DNA of 64,000 nucleotides from contig WAID01000008.1 of NCBI GenBank assembly GCA_016584495.1, forward strand, positions 620,001-684,000, written 5' to 3'. Shown here piece by piece: positions 23,417-35,158 of this stretch. A model generated the notes under the pieces. The model saw only the letters and a program-made list of their open reading frames with translations. It ran no database searches and was not told the origin of the DNA. Within the stretch, counting starts at the first letter, position 1. Each line of letters begins with the position of its first letter. The position numbers were made by a program, and so were the translations under genes. The stretch is from Celoporthe dispersa. Lineage: Eukaryota; Ascomycota; Sordariomycetes; Diaporthales; Cryphonectriaceae.

Positions 23417-25043
23417 TTAGTCAGCCCGCTTCACAGAGAAAGTATTAGGCGTAAAGGTTCCCTCTGGATCAGCTGACTTTCTCGCCTCCATAAGTCTCTC
23501 GTATTTGGGTCTGTCCTCGTAGTATGCGTTCCAGACCGAGTCCAGGTCGAACGAACCGTACGATCCCCAGAGCACCCGACGGTCCTGTTTGCTGAAGAGG
23601 CCGTTAGCACCGATACCCTGCTCGTCGTTGACGGCCTGCCAGGACTCGGCAGCGGCCTGCTTCTCTGGTTTGTGGAAATTGTCGATGGTCATGCAAAGTG
23701 TTGAGTCGCGCCACTGGTAAGTGAAGATTGATTGTGGGTCAGCAATGAGGAGCAAGACCGAGTTGGGATCCGGAAAAATGACGATCACTTACGCTGTATG
23801 AGGTGCCGTTGCCCGCGTTTCGAGTGAACATGGAATTCTTGCCTCCAAAGCACTGCAGTTGCGCGGACAACCATTGCCCATTCCGGTCCGGCTTAACAAT
23901 CTCGTCCATCCTACCAACCACCCAATCCACCCAGCCGTCTTTAGCCAGTGTAGTTGAGTTGGTCATATACGTGCGCTTGACATACGGGAGGTCAAACTCG
24001 CGCGTATTGCGAAAGATCCAGCCCGCCGTCAGCTCCGACATGGGCTTGGTGTGCACGCCGCCGCTGAAGAGTGCACTGCCCTGGAGGCGCTCGAACCACG
24101 CCATATCGGGCTTGTCGTCCTTGGAGAACGGAACCCATTGTGCATACACGATTATAGAGCGCAGCCACCCTGGGAGCTCATCCTTGCCGAATATGTGCGG
24201 GTGCTCTTCTCGCATCTTATCGTCGAGCCCGCCCATTAGGCCGAAGACGTCGAATGACGAGCTCAGCACGCTGACACAAAGGTCGTAGTTGCGCGGGAAG
24301 TCAGGGTCGTCGTTCATCGCGGCCAGTTGCTCCAGAATTGTCTTGAGTTTGGCCGTGTCATACAAGTGAAGAGCGTGTAGGCCCATGGAGCCCACGTAGT
24401 CGCTATCGCGATGGACCTCGATCGTGAAGTGCGTCAGCACGCCCAGATTGCCCGGGCTGCCGCCCAGCCAAGCGAAGAACAAGTCTGGGTCCGATGCTTT
24501 CGTGATCTCTCGCTCAACGCCGGCATGATCGATGATCTCGAGTGACAATACGTGATCACCAAGGAGCCCGAAGCTCCGGCCTAGCTGCCCGTAACCACCC
24601 GTCTGTACGTGGCCGCCGACATGAACCTCGACACACTGTCCGTGCGGCACGAATACCTTGTGCTGGCCCAAGAACTTATTGAAATCACCTAGGTTATGGC
24701 TGACGCTGGAGCGTACATAGCTACTGGTGCCCTTCTCGAAATAGACGAGATCGTCGGGAGACTGAAAGGTGCTGCGTAGATCGAGCTGGATGTTTGAGGT
24801 ACCGGTGGACGAGGCGCCACTGTACTGATGGCCTCCAGTGCGGATGGCAATGGCCTTCTTGCTGGCCCTGGCGTACTCGATCACCTTCTTGATGTCATCC
24901 TTGCTCGTGGGCTGGACGATGAGGCCTGGGTTCATGTCATGGTCGACTCCGTGAGTGGATGTGGCATATTGGTACTGCCAGTCGGTGTAATCCTTAGAGG
25001 TGGGTAGAAATTGCTTGCCCGTGACTCCGAGAATGGTCGCCAT
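23417..25043 (-). CDS. FAD-linked oxidoreductase, berberine-bridge-enzyme type, no signal peptide
   Basis: 515 codons in two exons (25043-23793 and 23713-23417; intron GTAAGTG...ACCAG). The PCMH-type FAD domain contains RTGGHQYSGAS, whose His would be the 8-alpha-linked residue. It also contains QCVEVHVGGHVQTGGYGQLGR, whose Cys aligns with the 6-S-cysteinyl link, so bicovalent FAD is predicted. The C-terminal BBE region spans the intron (GTSY joined to WRDSTLCMTIDNF), ending DPEGTFTPNTFSVKRAD. There is no leader peptide, so it is a cytosolic member, unlike the secreted one at 40343. Such enzymes oxidise alcohols, sugars or natural-product intermediates; the substrate is unknown. It lies 10 kb from the polyketide cluster beyond AT-rich DNA, so membership is uncertain. 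Confidence 0.9.
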
Positions 25044-27014
25044 GACTGAGATGGTCCAGAATTGAGACGATTACTATTGATGGATGGATAGTCCACACAT
25101 GCTAGATGACCCGCCCGCTGGGGGCTTTCCGCTTCTTTATACCCAATTTATCTATTTGCCATGTGATGATGTGGCCGAAGTGGTGCTTATTCCAGTCCAG
25201 TAATATTACTCAACAATCGTAAGCCGCCATGCGCTTCTAGCGAAAATGGACAAAGGCTTCAGCTACGTCAGGTCATCAGCGGTGAGCCAAACCAGCAGCA
25301 AGAATTTGACGCAACCACTCATGGCTGGGAATTCGGTGGTCAGATTGTGCCACTGCCCTCCCTGTGTCACTCAATAATCATCATATTTGTCATAAGTGCC
25401 ATTAGTGGCTGACAATGATATGTTGTGAGTAATGACAGGTGATCTTTCTACCGATGTGGTACGGGATTGCTTTGGAGGTCCTCGCCCGACCCCGGCGAAG
25501 AACTGTTCGCGAATACTTGTCTGAGACATGCTAGTCTCTTCGGGAAGGGAGTCTAGGAGCCTTGCCGCCCGAAGATAGATTTTTATGTAGTTTATTCTCG
25601 AGTTAAAGATGTTTGAGAATAGCTTATAGCTGAAAGTAGCGATATTATCAATTGATTTATATCTTGAGCTTTCTATCATAGAGTCTTCACGAACACAAAG
25701 GTTTTAGAAAATACAAAAAACTTTGAAAAAAGAGCATGCAAAGCTCAATCAGAGAATAAAGTCTCGAAAATATACAAGAAGAATTGTAAAATTTTATAAA
25801 TCCTATAATACTAAAAAGGTTTATACTAACAAAAGCACCGCTAATATAAAAGTTGAATAGAGAATACTGAAATGATTATGAATATAATATAAATATTTAT
25901 TCGAAATAAATTTACTTTATTAGTATTTGAAATTGATAATTAAAAATCTTCGTATAATAATTGATTGAATAAGAATAAATATTAAGCTATGTATATCTAT
26001 ATTACAAGCATCTCAAAAACTCTAGAATTATCAAAATATATATGAAGAGCTTATAATGATCAAAGTAATTATTTAGTATGGCTTTAGAAAACATACGAAA
26101 AGCTAGAAACTTTGCGGAAGGCATACTAAAGGGCATTGCAAATAGCAGAATGTCCGATAGGTTGATCAACTATCGCTAAATACCAACTGCTTCTTTACAT
26201 ACTGAGAGCGAATTAGCACTAGTTCTAATTTACATAAGTTATCTATTTACTGATTTATCAAGAAATGATAAAATTTGCATACTTTATATCTTAAGGCTTC
26301 TTTAACTTTATTTTTTTTCGGAGCAACGAAACATTAAAATAAGAAGCACTTCAGGTGTGCCCAAATCCAAACGACACAAAAGCACATTATCCTCAACTTT
26401 AGAAAGCAAGAGTAGGCTCTTGCAAGCCTCTGCTAAAGCGTGGGGGCGGGGCGGCTGAAAATACTCCAGTCTTGAAATAATGCAGGAAGAAGAAGGCTGT
26501 ACAGATGCAGAATACATTCTAAGTACTTAGTATAAATAGTATCGTATTATAAAACTAATGAATACAATAACAAAGCTGAGGAATAGCATTAAATTTAATC
26601 ATGAAATAAAAGGCGTCTTCTTCTTTTCTGGAGTAAATAATATATGCCTTTTTCGCTCTAAGTGTGTCTTGATATTCCACCATATGAGACATAACATCAA
26701 TGATTACTTCTTGACTAGATTTGCAAGCAGTCCACGCCGAGATATACTCATACAATTTGAGTAGCCTAAGATCTCTGATATCAAGCAACGCAGTGAAGCA
26801 GGATTTGGAAGTATGTTGTGTAGAACCAATGCTGGATGGGCGGACAACCAGCACTGGAAGCTCTGCTATATCTCGATGTGTTTTTGGAGACTCGTAATCC
26901 GGAGTAGCATAATGTATCCGTATAAGAAAACCATGGACAACGGTGCATCGGAGACATTGTATGATATTTTTGTATCAGATTCTTTACTATATCTGTACTA
27001 CGCAAACCTCAGTC
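25044..27014. other. AT-rich, RIP-like gene-free island
   Basis: About 25560-26810 is very AT-rich with scattered stops in all frames and no gene. Short phrases recur in the other islands (for example GGTTTATACTAA, also near 21446). This fits an old, mutated repeat, but no terminal repeats are readable. Confidence 0.55.
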
Positions 27015-28370
27015 TTAGTATTGGCTGTAGCCACTCCTCTCCGCGAAGTGGATCATCTGGTTGCCCTGATCAAAGGCAATCACGTAGCCCAGCTGCCACA
27101 CTTCCCCGATAATCATGGGCCCGTCGATCGCAGGAATGCCGCCGTCCGCAAACGCGCTGAAGCACACGTCCTCGTAGCCCTGCAGCCCGTTCAGGCTTCG
27201 GACGATCATGTTCTCGGCCCGCATGGGCATCTCCACCCCGCCGATCACATACGCCGCATACGGCGCCGTCGCGTCGCAGTCCACCGTCCAATACCCTAGC
27301 GAGGCGTTATAGGTCGCCGGTGGGTCGAACTGCGCGTTGACCTCGTACGCGGCCAATGTCGGAACGAAATTCGGCGCTGTGCCGCAATCAACAATGGACT
27401 GGAAGGTGCCGCCCGACCGCAGGGTGCCGTTGGCAGCGTCGCGGAACACGAACTCGTGCGTTGTCGTGTACCACGTCAGCTGCGTCACATTGCCGATGTT
27501 CTGCGTGAGCTCGATGTCCACGCTCGTGAAGTTGCCCTCCCAGTACTCCTCTGGGACCAGACCGCCGACAGCAATAACACCGGCGGGCGCGAGGACAGAA
27601 TAGTTCTGCGGGACCTGATCCAGGGCGATGGTGAAGACGGCGTCTGAGACCAGGCCCTCGCTCACCATGTTGGTGAACAGCGGATTGTACTCTACCTGGT
27701 CACCCGTCGTGCGATTGATCGCCGAGGTGATGGCCGGGTACGCCAGACCAACCAGCCCAGAGGAGTGACCATCGCCGGACCACGCCGCATAGTCTACCAG
27801 TGCGACCTCTTGCTGCTCAACGGTAATCCCAGCAAGCGTCACAGGCGCATAGGCGATATCACCGTCGAGGATCTCCAGCTCGGGAAAGTACTCAATCTCA
27901 AACTCGAGCCCCGTAATGTTTGTCCACTCGCCCTGCGTCAGGTTGAACAAGGGCCCGAATTGGCAAGCCGATTGGTTCAGGGGCACCTGCGTCGAGATCT
28001 CGACGCACTCGAGCGCCTGCGTCACGACCCACGTATCGGAGCTGCCGGTGTCGAGGAAGCTGATAAACTGCTGCGCCGGGCCAGATGTGCCGGGCGCGTT
28101 GCCCCATGTCAGGTTGGCGACGGGATAGACGTCGCTGAATATCGTGTTAACGGTCTCCAAGGCGGTACCGTTCTTGGAGGCGGCGATGCGGGTCCTGACG
28201 GGGCTGGCGAGGCTGTTGAGAGAGCGGTTGGTGTACTTGGAGACGGAAATCACGTTCTCGTTCGCGGCCGCGGCAATTGACACACCGCTGCGGCTGAATT
28301 GCGCCGCGGCGGCGCTCAGATCGGGCAGCAGACTCAGCGCGAGGCCGAGAAGGAAGCTTGGCTGCTGCAT
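27015..28370 (-). CDS. Secreted pepsin-like aspartic protease
   Basis: Intronless, 451 codons, ATG at 28370. An N-terminal hydrophobic leader ending AAAAQ indicates secretion. A pro-region of about 75 residues follows. The first catalytic motif is FLDTGSSDTWV (about residue 105) and the second is SIVDCGTAPNFVP, with the Asp kept but DCG in place of the usual DTG or DSG. A YAPVTLAG segment and flap-side features are typical of the A1 family. At least ten N-glycosylation sequons are visible. The frame is intact. The unusual second motif may alter pH optimum or activity. Likely an extracellular or cell-wall-located protease. Confidence 0.88.
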   Translation of the reverse strand: MQQPSFLLGLALSLLPDLSAAAAQFSRSGVSIAAAANENVISVSKYTNRSLNSLASPVRTRIAASKNGTALETVNTIFSDVYPVANLTWGNAPGTSGPAQQFISFLDTGSSDTWVVTQALECVEISTQVPLNQSACQFGPLFNLTQGEWTNITGLEFEIEYFPELEILDGDIAYAPVTLAGITVEQQEVALVDYAAWSGDGHSSGLVGLAYPAITSAINRTTGDQVEYNPLFTNMVSEGLVSDAVFTIALDQVPQNYSVLAPAGVIAVGGLVPEEYWEGNFTSVDIELTQNIGNVTQLTWYTTTHEFVFRDAANGTLRSGGTFQSIVDCGTAPNFVPTLAAYEVNAQFDPPATYNASLGYWTVDCDATAPYAAYVIGGVEMPMRAENMIVRSLNGLQGYEDVCFSAFADGGIPAIDGPMIIGEVWQLGYVIAFDQGNQMIHFAERSGYSQY

Positions 28371-29181
28371 AATGTTGTGGTATTATTATACCTAAGGTGA
28401 TGATACTAGCTGCCAAGACGTCGGACAAGAGCTGGCGGAGAGACTCGGCCACTTGAGGCGAGCGACATGCGGGTCTGAAACGAAGATATACCATCTTTTC
28501 TAGCGAAAGAGGAATTGGGGACCTGCCTCTTGTAGCCCGATATATGTGCCGGATTGCCGGGTGCAAATGAGTTTCTATAGGATCGTAGCTGCGAATTTCT
28601 AAGCCCGATTCGGAAGGTTATTATCGGAGCTGCCGAATACAACCCAGTGTCAATATTGAAGAGAGGCGAGAACGACCAGTTCATCGAAATCCCCAAAAGC
28701 GTATCGGCGCAAAGAACAGTGTTACTGGAAGTGGCAGTAGTATAGTCTGCAGGTTTTGATAACAAACTCTTTGCGCTTAAAACAAATCGGCTAAGTAAAT
28801 GCATTTGGAGCATTTTTAGTATATAAGCTAGAAAAAGCTACTTCAATGCCTTCGCACTTTCAGAGCTAGCTGGTCTTTCTTTCATCTCTCTTCACTCTTT
28901 TGATATATTATACTCCCTGAATATACTAGTCTTTTTGTACTTGGTTTCTATCGGAAAATGCTGTCGGCATTGAGTTTCTGATTCTCAACCGATTAGCCAG
29001 GCGAAGGGGTGAATGAGCTTGAGTTCCATGCCCTTGGGAGAAGAAAGAAAAAGCTAAATGCATTCTTGGCTACATGCAACATTATGAACATAAATATGTA
29101 TATATATCGTGTCTATATGTCTGTCAATTACTCCCAGCTGAAACTCTTAGTATTACTGGCTTTCTCTGACGGCCTGAGAAT
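28371..29181. other. Protease promoter and flanking AT-rich DNA
   Basis: No gene supported. AT-rich at about 28840-29110. Confidence 0.4.
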
Positions 29182-30917
29182 CTAGCACCTCGCAGGATGC
29201 TCAAGTCCTCTGGACCAATTCCGTCGAGAACCGACGTTAATTAGCCCAAAGCCTTGGCTAACTTCTGTATAGAGGAAAATTTTGTTCGCCAATAATAGAA
29301 CAGTTGCGTTGGAAGGCTGTATGAATAGAACCACACAGAGCCAAGCGTATGGGTGAAGGATTCTTCTCGAGGACCTGAAAGTCTCTGATACCGGGGCGTA
29401 TCTTGTATCGTTGATGACTTCTGTGTTGTTGTCATTTGAATAATTCGTAGCCATAAATGTACCGCGCACCCAGTACGAGGCCGCCACAGCCATTGTGTAT
29501 GATGGCATCTTCCACGGTGAATCGACCCGCATGTCTGGAAAACGCCCCAGAGAGTGCACTAGGATTGGGACAACGTCGATGGGGTATGGACTGAACAGGA
29601 CGGAATAGTCTTGCGACAATATGATCGACTGGAAAAAGCTAGTGCTGTTGGTCGCTCCTGGACAGTCCCCGCCTATAGGCTGGCGTGAGTCTCTCATCAC
29701 GCGCCAATGGCTGTGACACCTCGCTCGGTGCGTAGTAAACATCAGCGTCGACTCTCTAAACGCTCGAACTTCGGTGCTGTTCGCGTCAACGAAGTTGGCG
29801 GTCCAAAAGGTGCTCGAATTGTTATAGCTGCCAAACAGGCATGACATTGTGCCGCCGCCGTTTGGGAGATAAGGTATCATACCAAAACTTGTGCCATTGG
29901 CAAAACAGGAGAAAGATGTCACCCCCTTGAACCCCAGTTGGTTGTTGGGGTCAACCACATCACTCTAGAAGGCGTCGTCGCTGCGCAGGCCCTCCACCGT
30001 CTCGTTGACCTGTGTGACGAACCCGTTGATATGGGCGCTGATATTTAGGCTCTCTCTCGCTGTCCTCCAGTGTACTTTTTATCGCACTCAGGTAAGACTG
30101 GTGAGGCAGATCAAGCGCCGCCGCCAGACCGTTACCAAGGAGCAGGAGATCATAGCCGTACGCTATGCCGCTGTTGATCGTGTCCGCAGGAAATGAGGCG
30201 TCCGTCGCTGACGCTTCAAGAACTCAAAGGTTGCATTTATCAACAGATACGGCGTGTTAACGAAAGCAGACCCGATGTTCGGGGAATCAGGCCATACATC
30301 CTGTCTAGCCCCACCTCATCGATGATGTTCCTGCCCAGGTGGATAGGCTTCGAAGACACTCTCGCAGAACCACCGCCGATGGCCTGTTTGTATGAGATGC
30401 CGAGACCGATAGGGAAGCCCCAGAGTACGAGCAAGGGGATCCACAGCCAACCGCTGTCCTTGGGGCGCAAAAAGCTCTTGCTGAGTATGGCATCGTACTT
30501 CTGGGGTGTAGCGGGACAATGGAGTGCCTCAACAGCCAAAAAAGTCTCTCCAACGATCTCGTAGAGGCAGGTTTCATCAAGGCCATAAGCACGCCGATGA
30601 GGATCAGCTGGCTCTGGAAGCCGAGACCCCATGGCCAGCCAGTTACCGGCGAGATGATGCAGCATCCAAACGCACAAAATACCCATGCGTCGACGAGCAC
30701 CGCGAATTGAGGCCAAAAATTCTAGCGCTTGCCCCTTTGCTCTCGGGAAATGGCGGTACGGTTGGTGATGGCGCCGGGGTTCTTCGGCAGGGGTGACGGC
30801 GGGCGGATGCTGGCGGGCACGCTTTCAGTGCTTTGGACATTCGTATCTGATGAATCAGACTGGAGATTCTCATTGATGTTGTTGATAGACCCGTCTCATG
30901 AACTCTTCTGAATCCTA
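29182..30917 (-). pseudogene. Broken fungal multi-pass membrane protein
   Basis: Scattered pieces in different frames fit one fungal membrane-protein type of unknown function. The N-terminal membrane region contains VLVDAWVFCAFG and GWPWGLGFQSQLILIGV. The middle contains EALHCPATPQKYDAIL and WLWIPLLVLWGFPIGLGISYK. A large Asn/Ser-rich, probably extracellular domain includes NGGGTMSCLFGSYN and a late PSYTMAVAASYWVRG. The pieces are separated by a frame break at about 30581-30584 (a CC run one short), another at about 30035-30060, and an in-frame TAG at 29965-29967 where TGG would give Trp. The C-terminal membrane part is unclear. One nonsense codon plus frame breaks makes decay likely. TGG to TAG on this strand is a G-to-A (C-to-T) change, as RIP makes, and the gene borders an AT-rich island. 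Confidence 0.5.
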
Positions 30918-31690
30918 TCCGTGGAAATGGTCGCCAGCTCGATCTCATCAGATGAGGCTTGTTGGGAGCTCGCGGTGTCGGTATCAGCAGCCTCGTCGAC
31001 AGTTTTTTCTTTCCAAGGCCTGCTGAGACACCGCCATCTTGCAGGATTTGATAGGTTGAGAAATGAGAGCAGCTGGTATGATCCGCGAGCATATAAAGCT
31101 TGAGAATCTGAAGAAACAAGGAAGAATATGGTCGTATTGCAAGATGAAGCTTTCTAGAGATGGATTTTACTGATTTGAGCACAAGGAGGAGACCCAGCCT
31201 CTTAAAGTAGAAGAATAAGTTAAAAAGCTTTAAATGGTATTTTCAAATTCTCTCTTCTAGATTATTTTCAGAATTAAACTTATCATAAGAATTCTTAAAT
31301 AGCTTACTATTTCAAAGATAATATAAATTAATAATACGGGCAGATATAATATGGTAAACATGTACCTAATGAAACTGCTTTATATTGAACCAAGATTTCC
31401 CTAATGAAATCATTTGATAATCTTTTTATTTAATTGTCTTCGAATTTCATATAATAATGTATTATAATAAAAGACTTGTTCAATAAGTCTTTCATGATCC
31501 AAATATTGAACTCAATATTTATTTACTTTTCCGAAAATAACTTTGAAAGTAGAAACAGTTTTTATTGTATAAATACAGATTGAAAAGTTTCAATACATAT
31601 TAGCGTTATTGCTAATTCATTGCTGAATTTGTTTGCACAAACTCAGAACAAATTGCAACCCTTAACGCTATTCTAAGTTTCAACCAACAG
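30918..31690. other. AT-rich, RIP-like island
   Basis: About 31140-31690 is strongly AT-rich without coding signal. It separates the decayed membrane gene from the rhodopsin-domain gene. Confidence 0.5.
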
Positions 31691-33184
31691 CTACTTAGCG
31701 TTTGCCCCAGCGTGATAAGCCCTCGGCCACTGTCTAACAGGATGGCCAAGTTCGTAGTCGTGATCGTCGCGAAGCTGCTCGAATGAACCCATAGCGATGT
31801 CGTCGGAGCCAGGTAGAGTATTGACGAGGGTGCTGCCGTTGCTCTTGGACGACTTCTTGGCGCTCCCACCGCCGATAGTCACAAGGTCTGTCCTGCCGCT
31901 CCGGTTCTTAGAGGTGTTACGAGAGATCCCGAGATTGCGCAGCCCTGCACTGAAGAGCGGGCGAAGCGGAGGCAGCGAGGCAGAGATAATGCCTACGCCG
32001 GTCTCAACCATAGCCCAGATAATGAAATCCTTCAGACCGTCTGGAACAGGTTAGTCTTAGTATAAGCGCTGCATCTGAATACGGTGATATAATGTACGGT
32101 AAAATAATATTCATGGAGGAAGGGAGGGGGCAACCAATGGACGTGGAGCACGGGAGCGAGAAGATAACTTACAGGTATAGTCGGCATGCTCCTCACTGAA
32201 CAGCTGAACAGTCACATTGAGCTTGATGATGCTGCTCACGATAACCATGGCGCCCAACATAAAAACGCCGCCTAGTGCAATCTTTTGCGATGTCCTGATG
32301 TGCAGGTTGTAGACTTCTCGCAGGGGGGAGCACGATGATGCACAAGTCGGTGAAGATGTTGGGCACGCCATTTCCAATGAAAAAGGCGTTGTTATTGATA
32401 CACTTGGAGGTCGGGTTTATCGAGGGTTGTAGTTCGAGAACCCAGGCTGCGGCGATGGGGTTGCACTGGAAGATGGTAACCAGGACGACGGCTATCCACC
32501 AGGCGGCCGTGAAGGCTCCCAGGATGATGACACCTAGTTTGATGAACTTGGTGGGGAAGATGCGGTAGTACATGGCCAGGACACTGGCCTTGATAGTTGC
32601 GATGACGGTCGGATAGATAAATCCGCCTATATAGAGACCCTGTGCAAGTAGTAGTCAGCCTGCCGAGTTCTAAGTATCTATTGCCCAAGTAGGCGTTCCA
32701 AAGACACATGAAGCAATATCATTCACTGTCTTTGTCACAAAGGCTCCAGAGCGCCAGGGAAGAGAGTTCTCACAAGTAGTACGTTTTGGAACAGCATCGG
32801 GTTCTCCTCCTCCACCACGATCAAGTGCCTTCCGATACCGCCATGTAGGATGAGCAGGTAAACAGCGAATCCGTAAAGAACCCAGTTGAAGACCTAGTAA
32901 TTGTGGCGAGCAGAGTTAGTTCATCATAGTGGCCTCTTTCATCACGATGACAAGACGCGACTCGGCTCAGGAGGCCGGGACAGTACTCACAACGGCAGCA
33001 ACCAGGATCCAGTCGTCGATACCTATGCTCTGGACGGACCGGTGGAAGCGGGTTGCAATGCGAAGCCCGCAGAAGAGGGTCGAGATGGCAGTCATGGCGG
33101 TTAAAACTCGGAGCACTTCGGGACCCTCATTCGTTGCCACATATTCGGGGAGTCAGGGTCGACGGGTCGACCGAGGAAGCCATG
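31691..33184 (-). CDS. Fungal rhodopsin-domain integral membrane protein (PTH11/SAT4-like, no CFEM)
   Basis: Seven-TM protein of the fungal Rhodopsin domain family, related to PTH11-type receptor-like proteins. ATG at 33184 (MASSVDPSTLTPRICGN). TM1 is RVLTAMTAISTLFCGLRIATR, then IGIDDWILVAAVV, the conserved DDW of this family. Further exons carry GFIYPTVIATIKASVLAMYYRIF, the W/C-rich loop IFQCNPIAAAW, SKCINNNAFFIGNGVPNIFTD and EVYNLHIRTSQKIAL. The soluble Ser/Gly-rich tail ends at 31691. Two frame breaks are visible: a run of six G at 32323-32328 (five would read VLPLREVYNL), and one extra base at about 33128-33134 after ICGN. Introns lie around 32980-32895, 32770-32640 and 32175-32040. No CFEM domain precedes the helices. 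A sensing role is inferred from family only. Confidence 0.8.
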
Positions 33185-35158
33185 TTCAAAGCAAGGAAGT
33201 CTAGTCACAAAGTCGACGAGTCGAACAGGCTATGACGGTTGCTGGGACGTCGAAGCAGCTTGGGCTGATGATGTTGGTTTTGAATGACCACGCCGCGCTA
33301 TTCCACTGCCCGCCGTCCATATTGCCCAGCGGCTCGCAGCTGCGGGCGAGTGGATGAACCTTGTGACCAGACATTAATAGCATGAGCCTGAACGATGGAA
33401 TTAGGTTGGCATGGTCGAAGGGGGGGATTCTCAGGATTGGCAACCCTGGGTCTCCAGTGGATGCTGGTAGCTATTCCTGGGAGTACAAGCGGCATGTGTT
33501 TGTTCGCAGCCTGAACTCTAATAAGGTGTGGTAAGACACCAGGGACGTGATAGATCCTACTGAGATAGTCTACTATAGTACCTACCAGTACATTGGCACT
33601 ATGTACTTTGAAGTACCGAGGTAGATACATATATAGTATGGTTTAGCCACTTTGGTAGCAACAGGATTCATGCTATTACATAGTATACAGCAAAAGACAA
33701 GCAAATGATTTGGTAGTACTATGTATCATAGTGGCTATGGATGTTTGCATTGGGACAATAGGTCCGTTTCCCCACACTTGATGTTGTCAACAGACCGCCC
33801 CGCCCCCCCCCCCCCTCCTCCCGCAGCGCCGGCTCTCAGATTTACTACTCTTGAGTTTCCTGAAGGATGCAGTGGTGCTTAGCATATAACGCAATATTAG
33901 ATGCAAGGGCCAACAGCAGAGTCATGAGGTGTGAACCGGTTCCAAAATGTGCGGTACCAAAGGAAAAACAAACCTGCTCGAGTACTGAATCTGTGCTTCT
34001 TCCTTTTCCGCGAATGCTCGCCATGGCCCGACCACCCCTTCCTTTCTATTTCAATTTCTATTTTGGCTCTTACAGTACTTTACTTTGGCATAATCGTACA
34101 ATTTCTTGCACCTTAAATCGGATCCAACAAGAACAAGTCCCATAGAAGTAACTAAATTAAGTTACAATACCATTCTAGATTTTGCGATTTGACTCGTAAA
34201 GACGGTATCCACCAGAATGAGAGTAGCGGATGTGACGTTCCCACAAGTAGTGTGCCATGACCTTGTCGGCTTATGTCTGTCATCTTCTTATGCATACTAT
34301 GTTATCTATCAGATATGATTAAGCGATGTACATGAACTACCATCTGGCAGCCTGTGTCAGATTCGGGGCTGAAAAAGGATGCCTGTCTGCAGGGTACATG
34401 ATCGATCCTGCGATCTCAAAAAGTGAGTGGTGGGCCAAAATCCTTCTACATTAATAGCGGGGAAGACAGAGACCCGCACACCTAGACGCCGAAAGTATCC
34501 TGAACCTTCCCGGGAAGTATTCTTGGGTTTCCCACTTGCCAACCACCACAAGCGACTTATTGTGGTCCTTGTTCATAGGTCTGACAGGCCTGTGCGAGAT
34601 GGCGGGCTCGCGCGGAGACCACCTTCCCCAGAGAGCAATGAGCACCGGTAGCAGTAACCGTAGTAGTACAAGGCCCCCTCCTACTATGGCACATCCTACG
34701 AACACTTGCTGTGTAACCTCAGCTATTTACATCTAGATACGTGATGGAGACATTCATGATGCAAGGATATGTTCTCGTTGCAGAACTTGCTGCTAGCCTA
34801 CACATATGCCTCGAAGGAGCCGAGTCACCAACCACTTGGCGACTGTGAATCGTATGACGCTGACAGGAAAGGATTTTCTCGTCTGTGAATAATCAGTCTA
34901 ACGGCGGCGTTGGCCTTCTGTTTCTTTCTTTCGCGGTGATAAAGGCTGTTCAGGGATCGAAGCAGACCATGTCCACAATACTACAGTAATCGTGGTCAGC
35001 CCCCCTGATGAGTTGTAGAACAAGAGATATAGGTATTAGTAGCCTTCCGGAGAGGACGCGCGCCAACCATCTGTCAGTCTCCTGCAAATTATCCCTCCCT
35101 GTGCCATCTCTCAAACCGGATACTCCTCTTACATTGGAATCTTCAATCGATTTTTGCA
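33185..35158. other. Long divergent intergenic region, no gene supported
   Basis: Holds the promoters of the rhodopsin-domain gene (minus) and the P450 (plus). At 33570-33740 there are several short palindromic words of the TACTATGTA type. A C-rich run lies at about 33797-33816. Open frames here lack ATG starts or motifs. Confidence 0.45.

Noticed and set aside
33570..33740. Possible MITE with TACTATGTA-type inverted words
   Set aside because: Words are short and imperfect; no clear terminal repeats or target-site duplication could be read.
34451..34705. 84-codon frame with a hydrophobic N-terminus
   Set aside because: Starts with GTG rather than ATG, no splice or motif support; left as intergenic.
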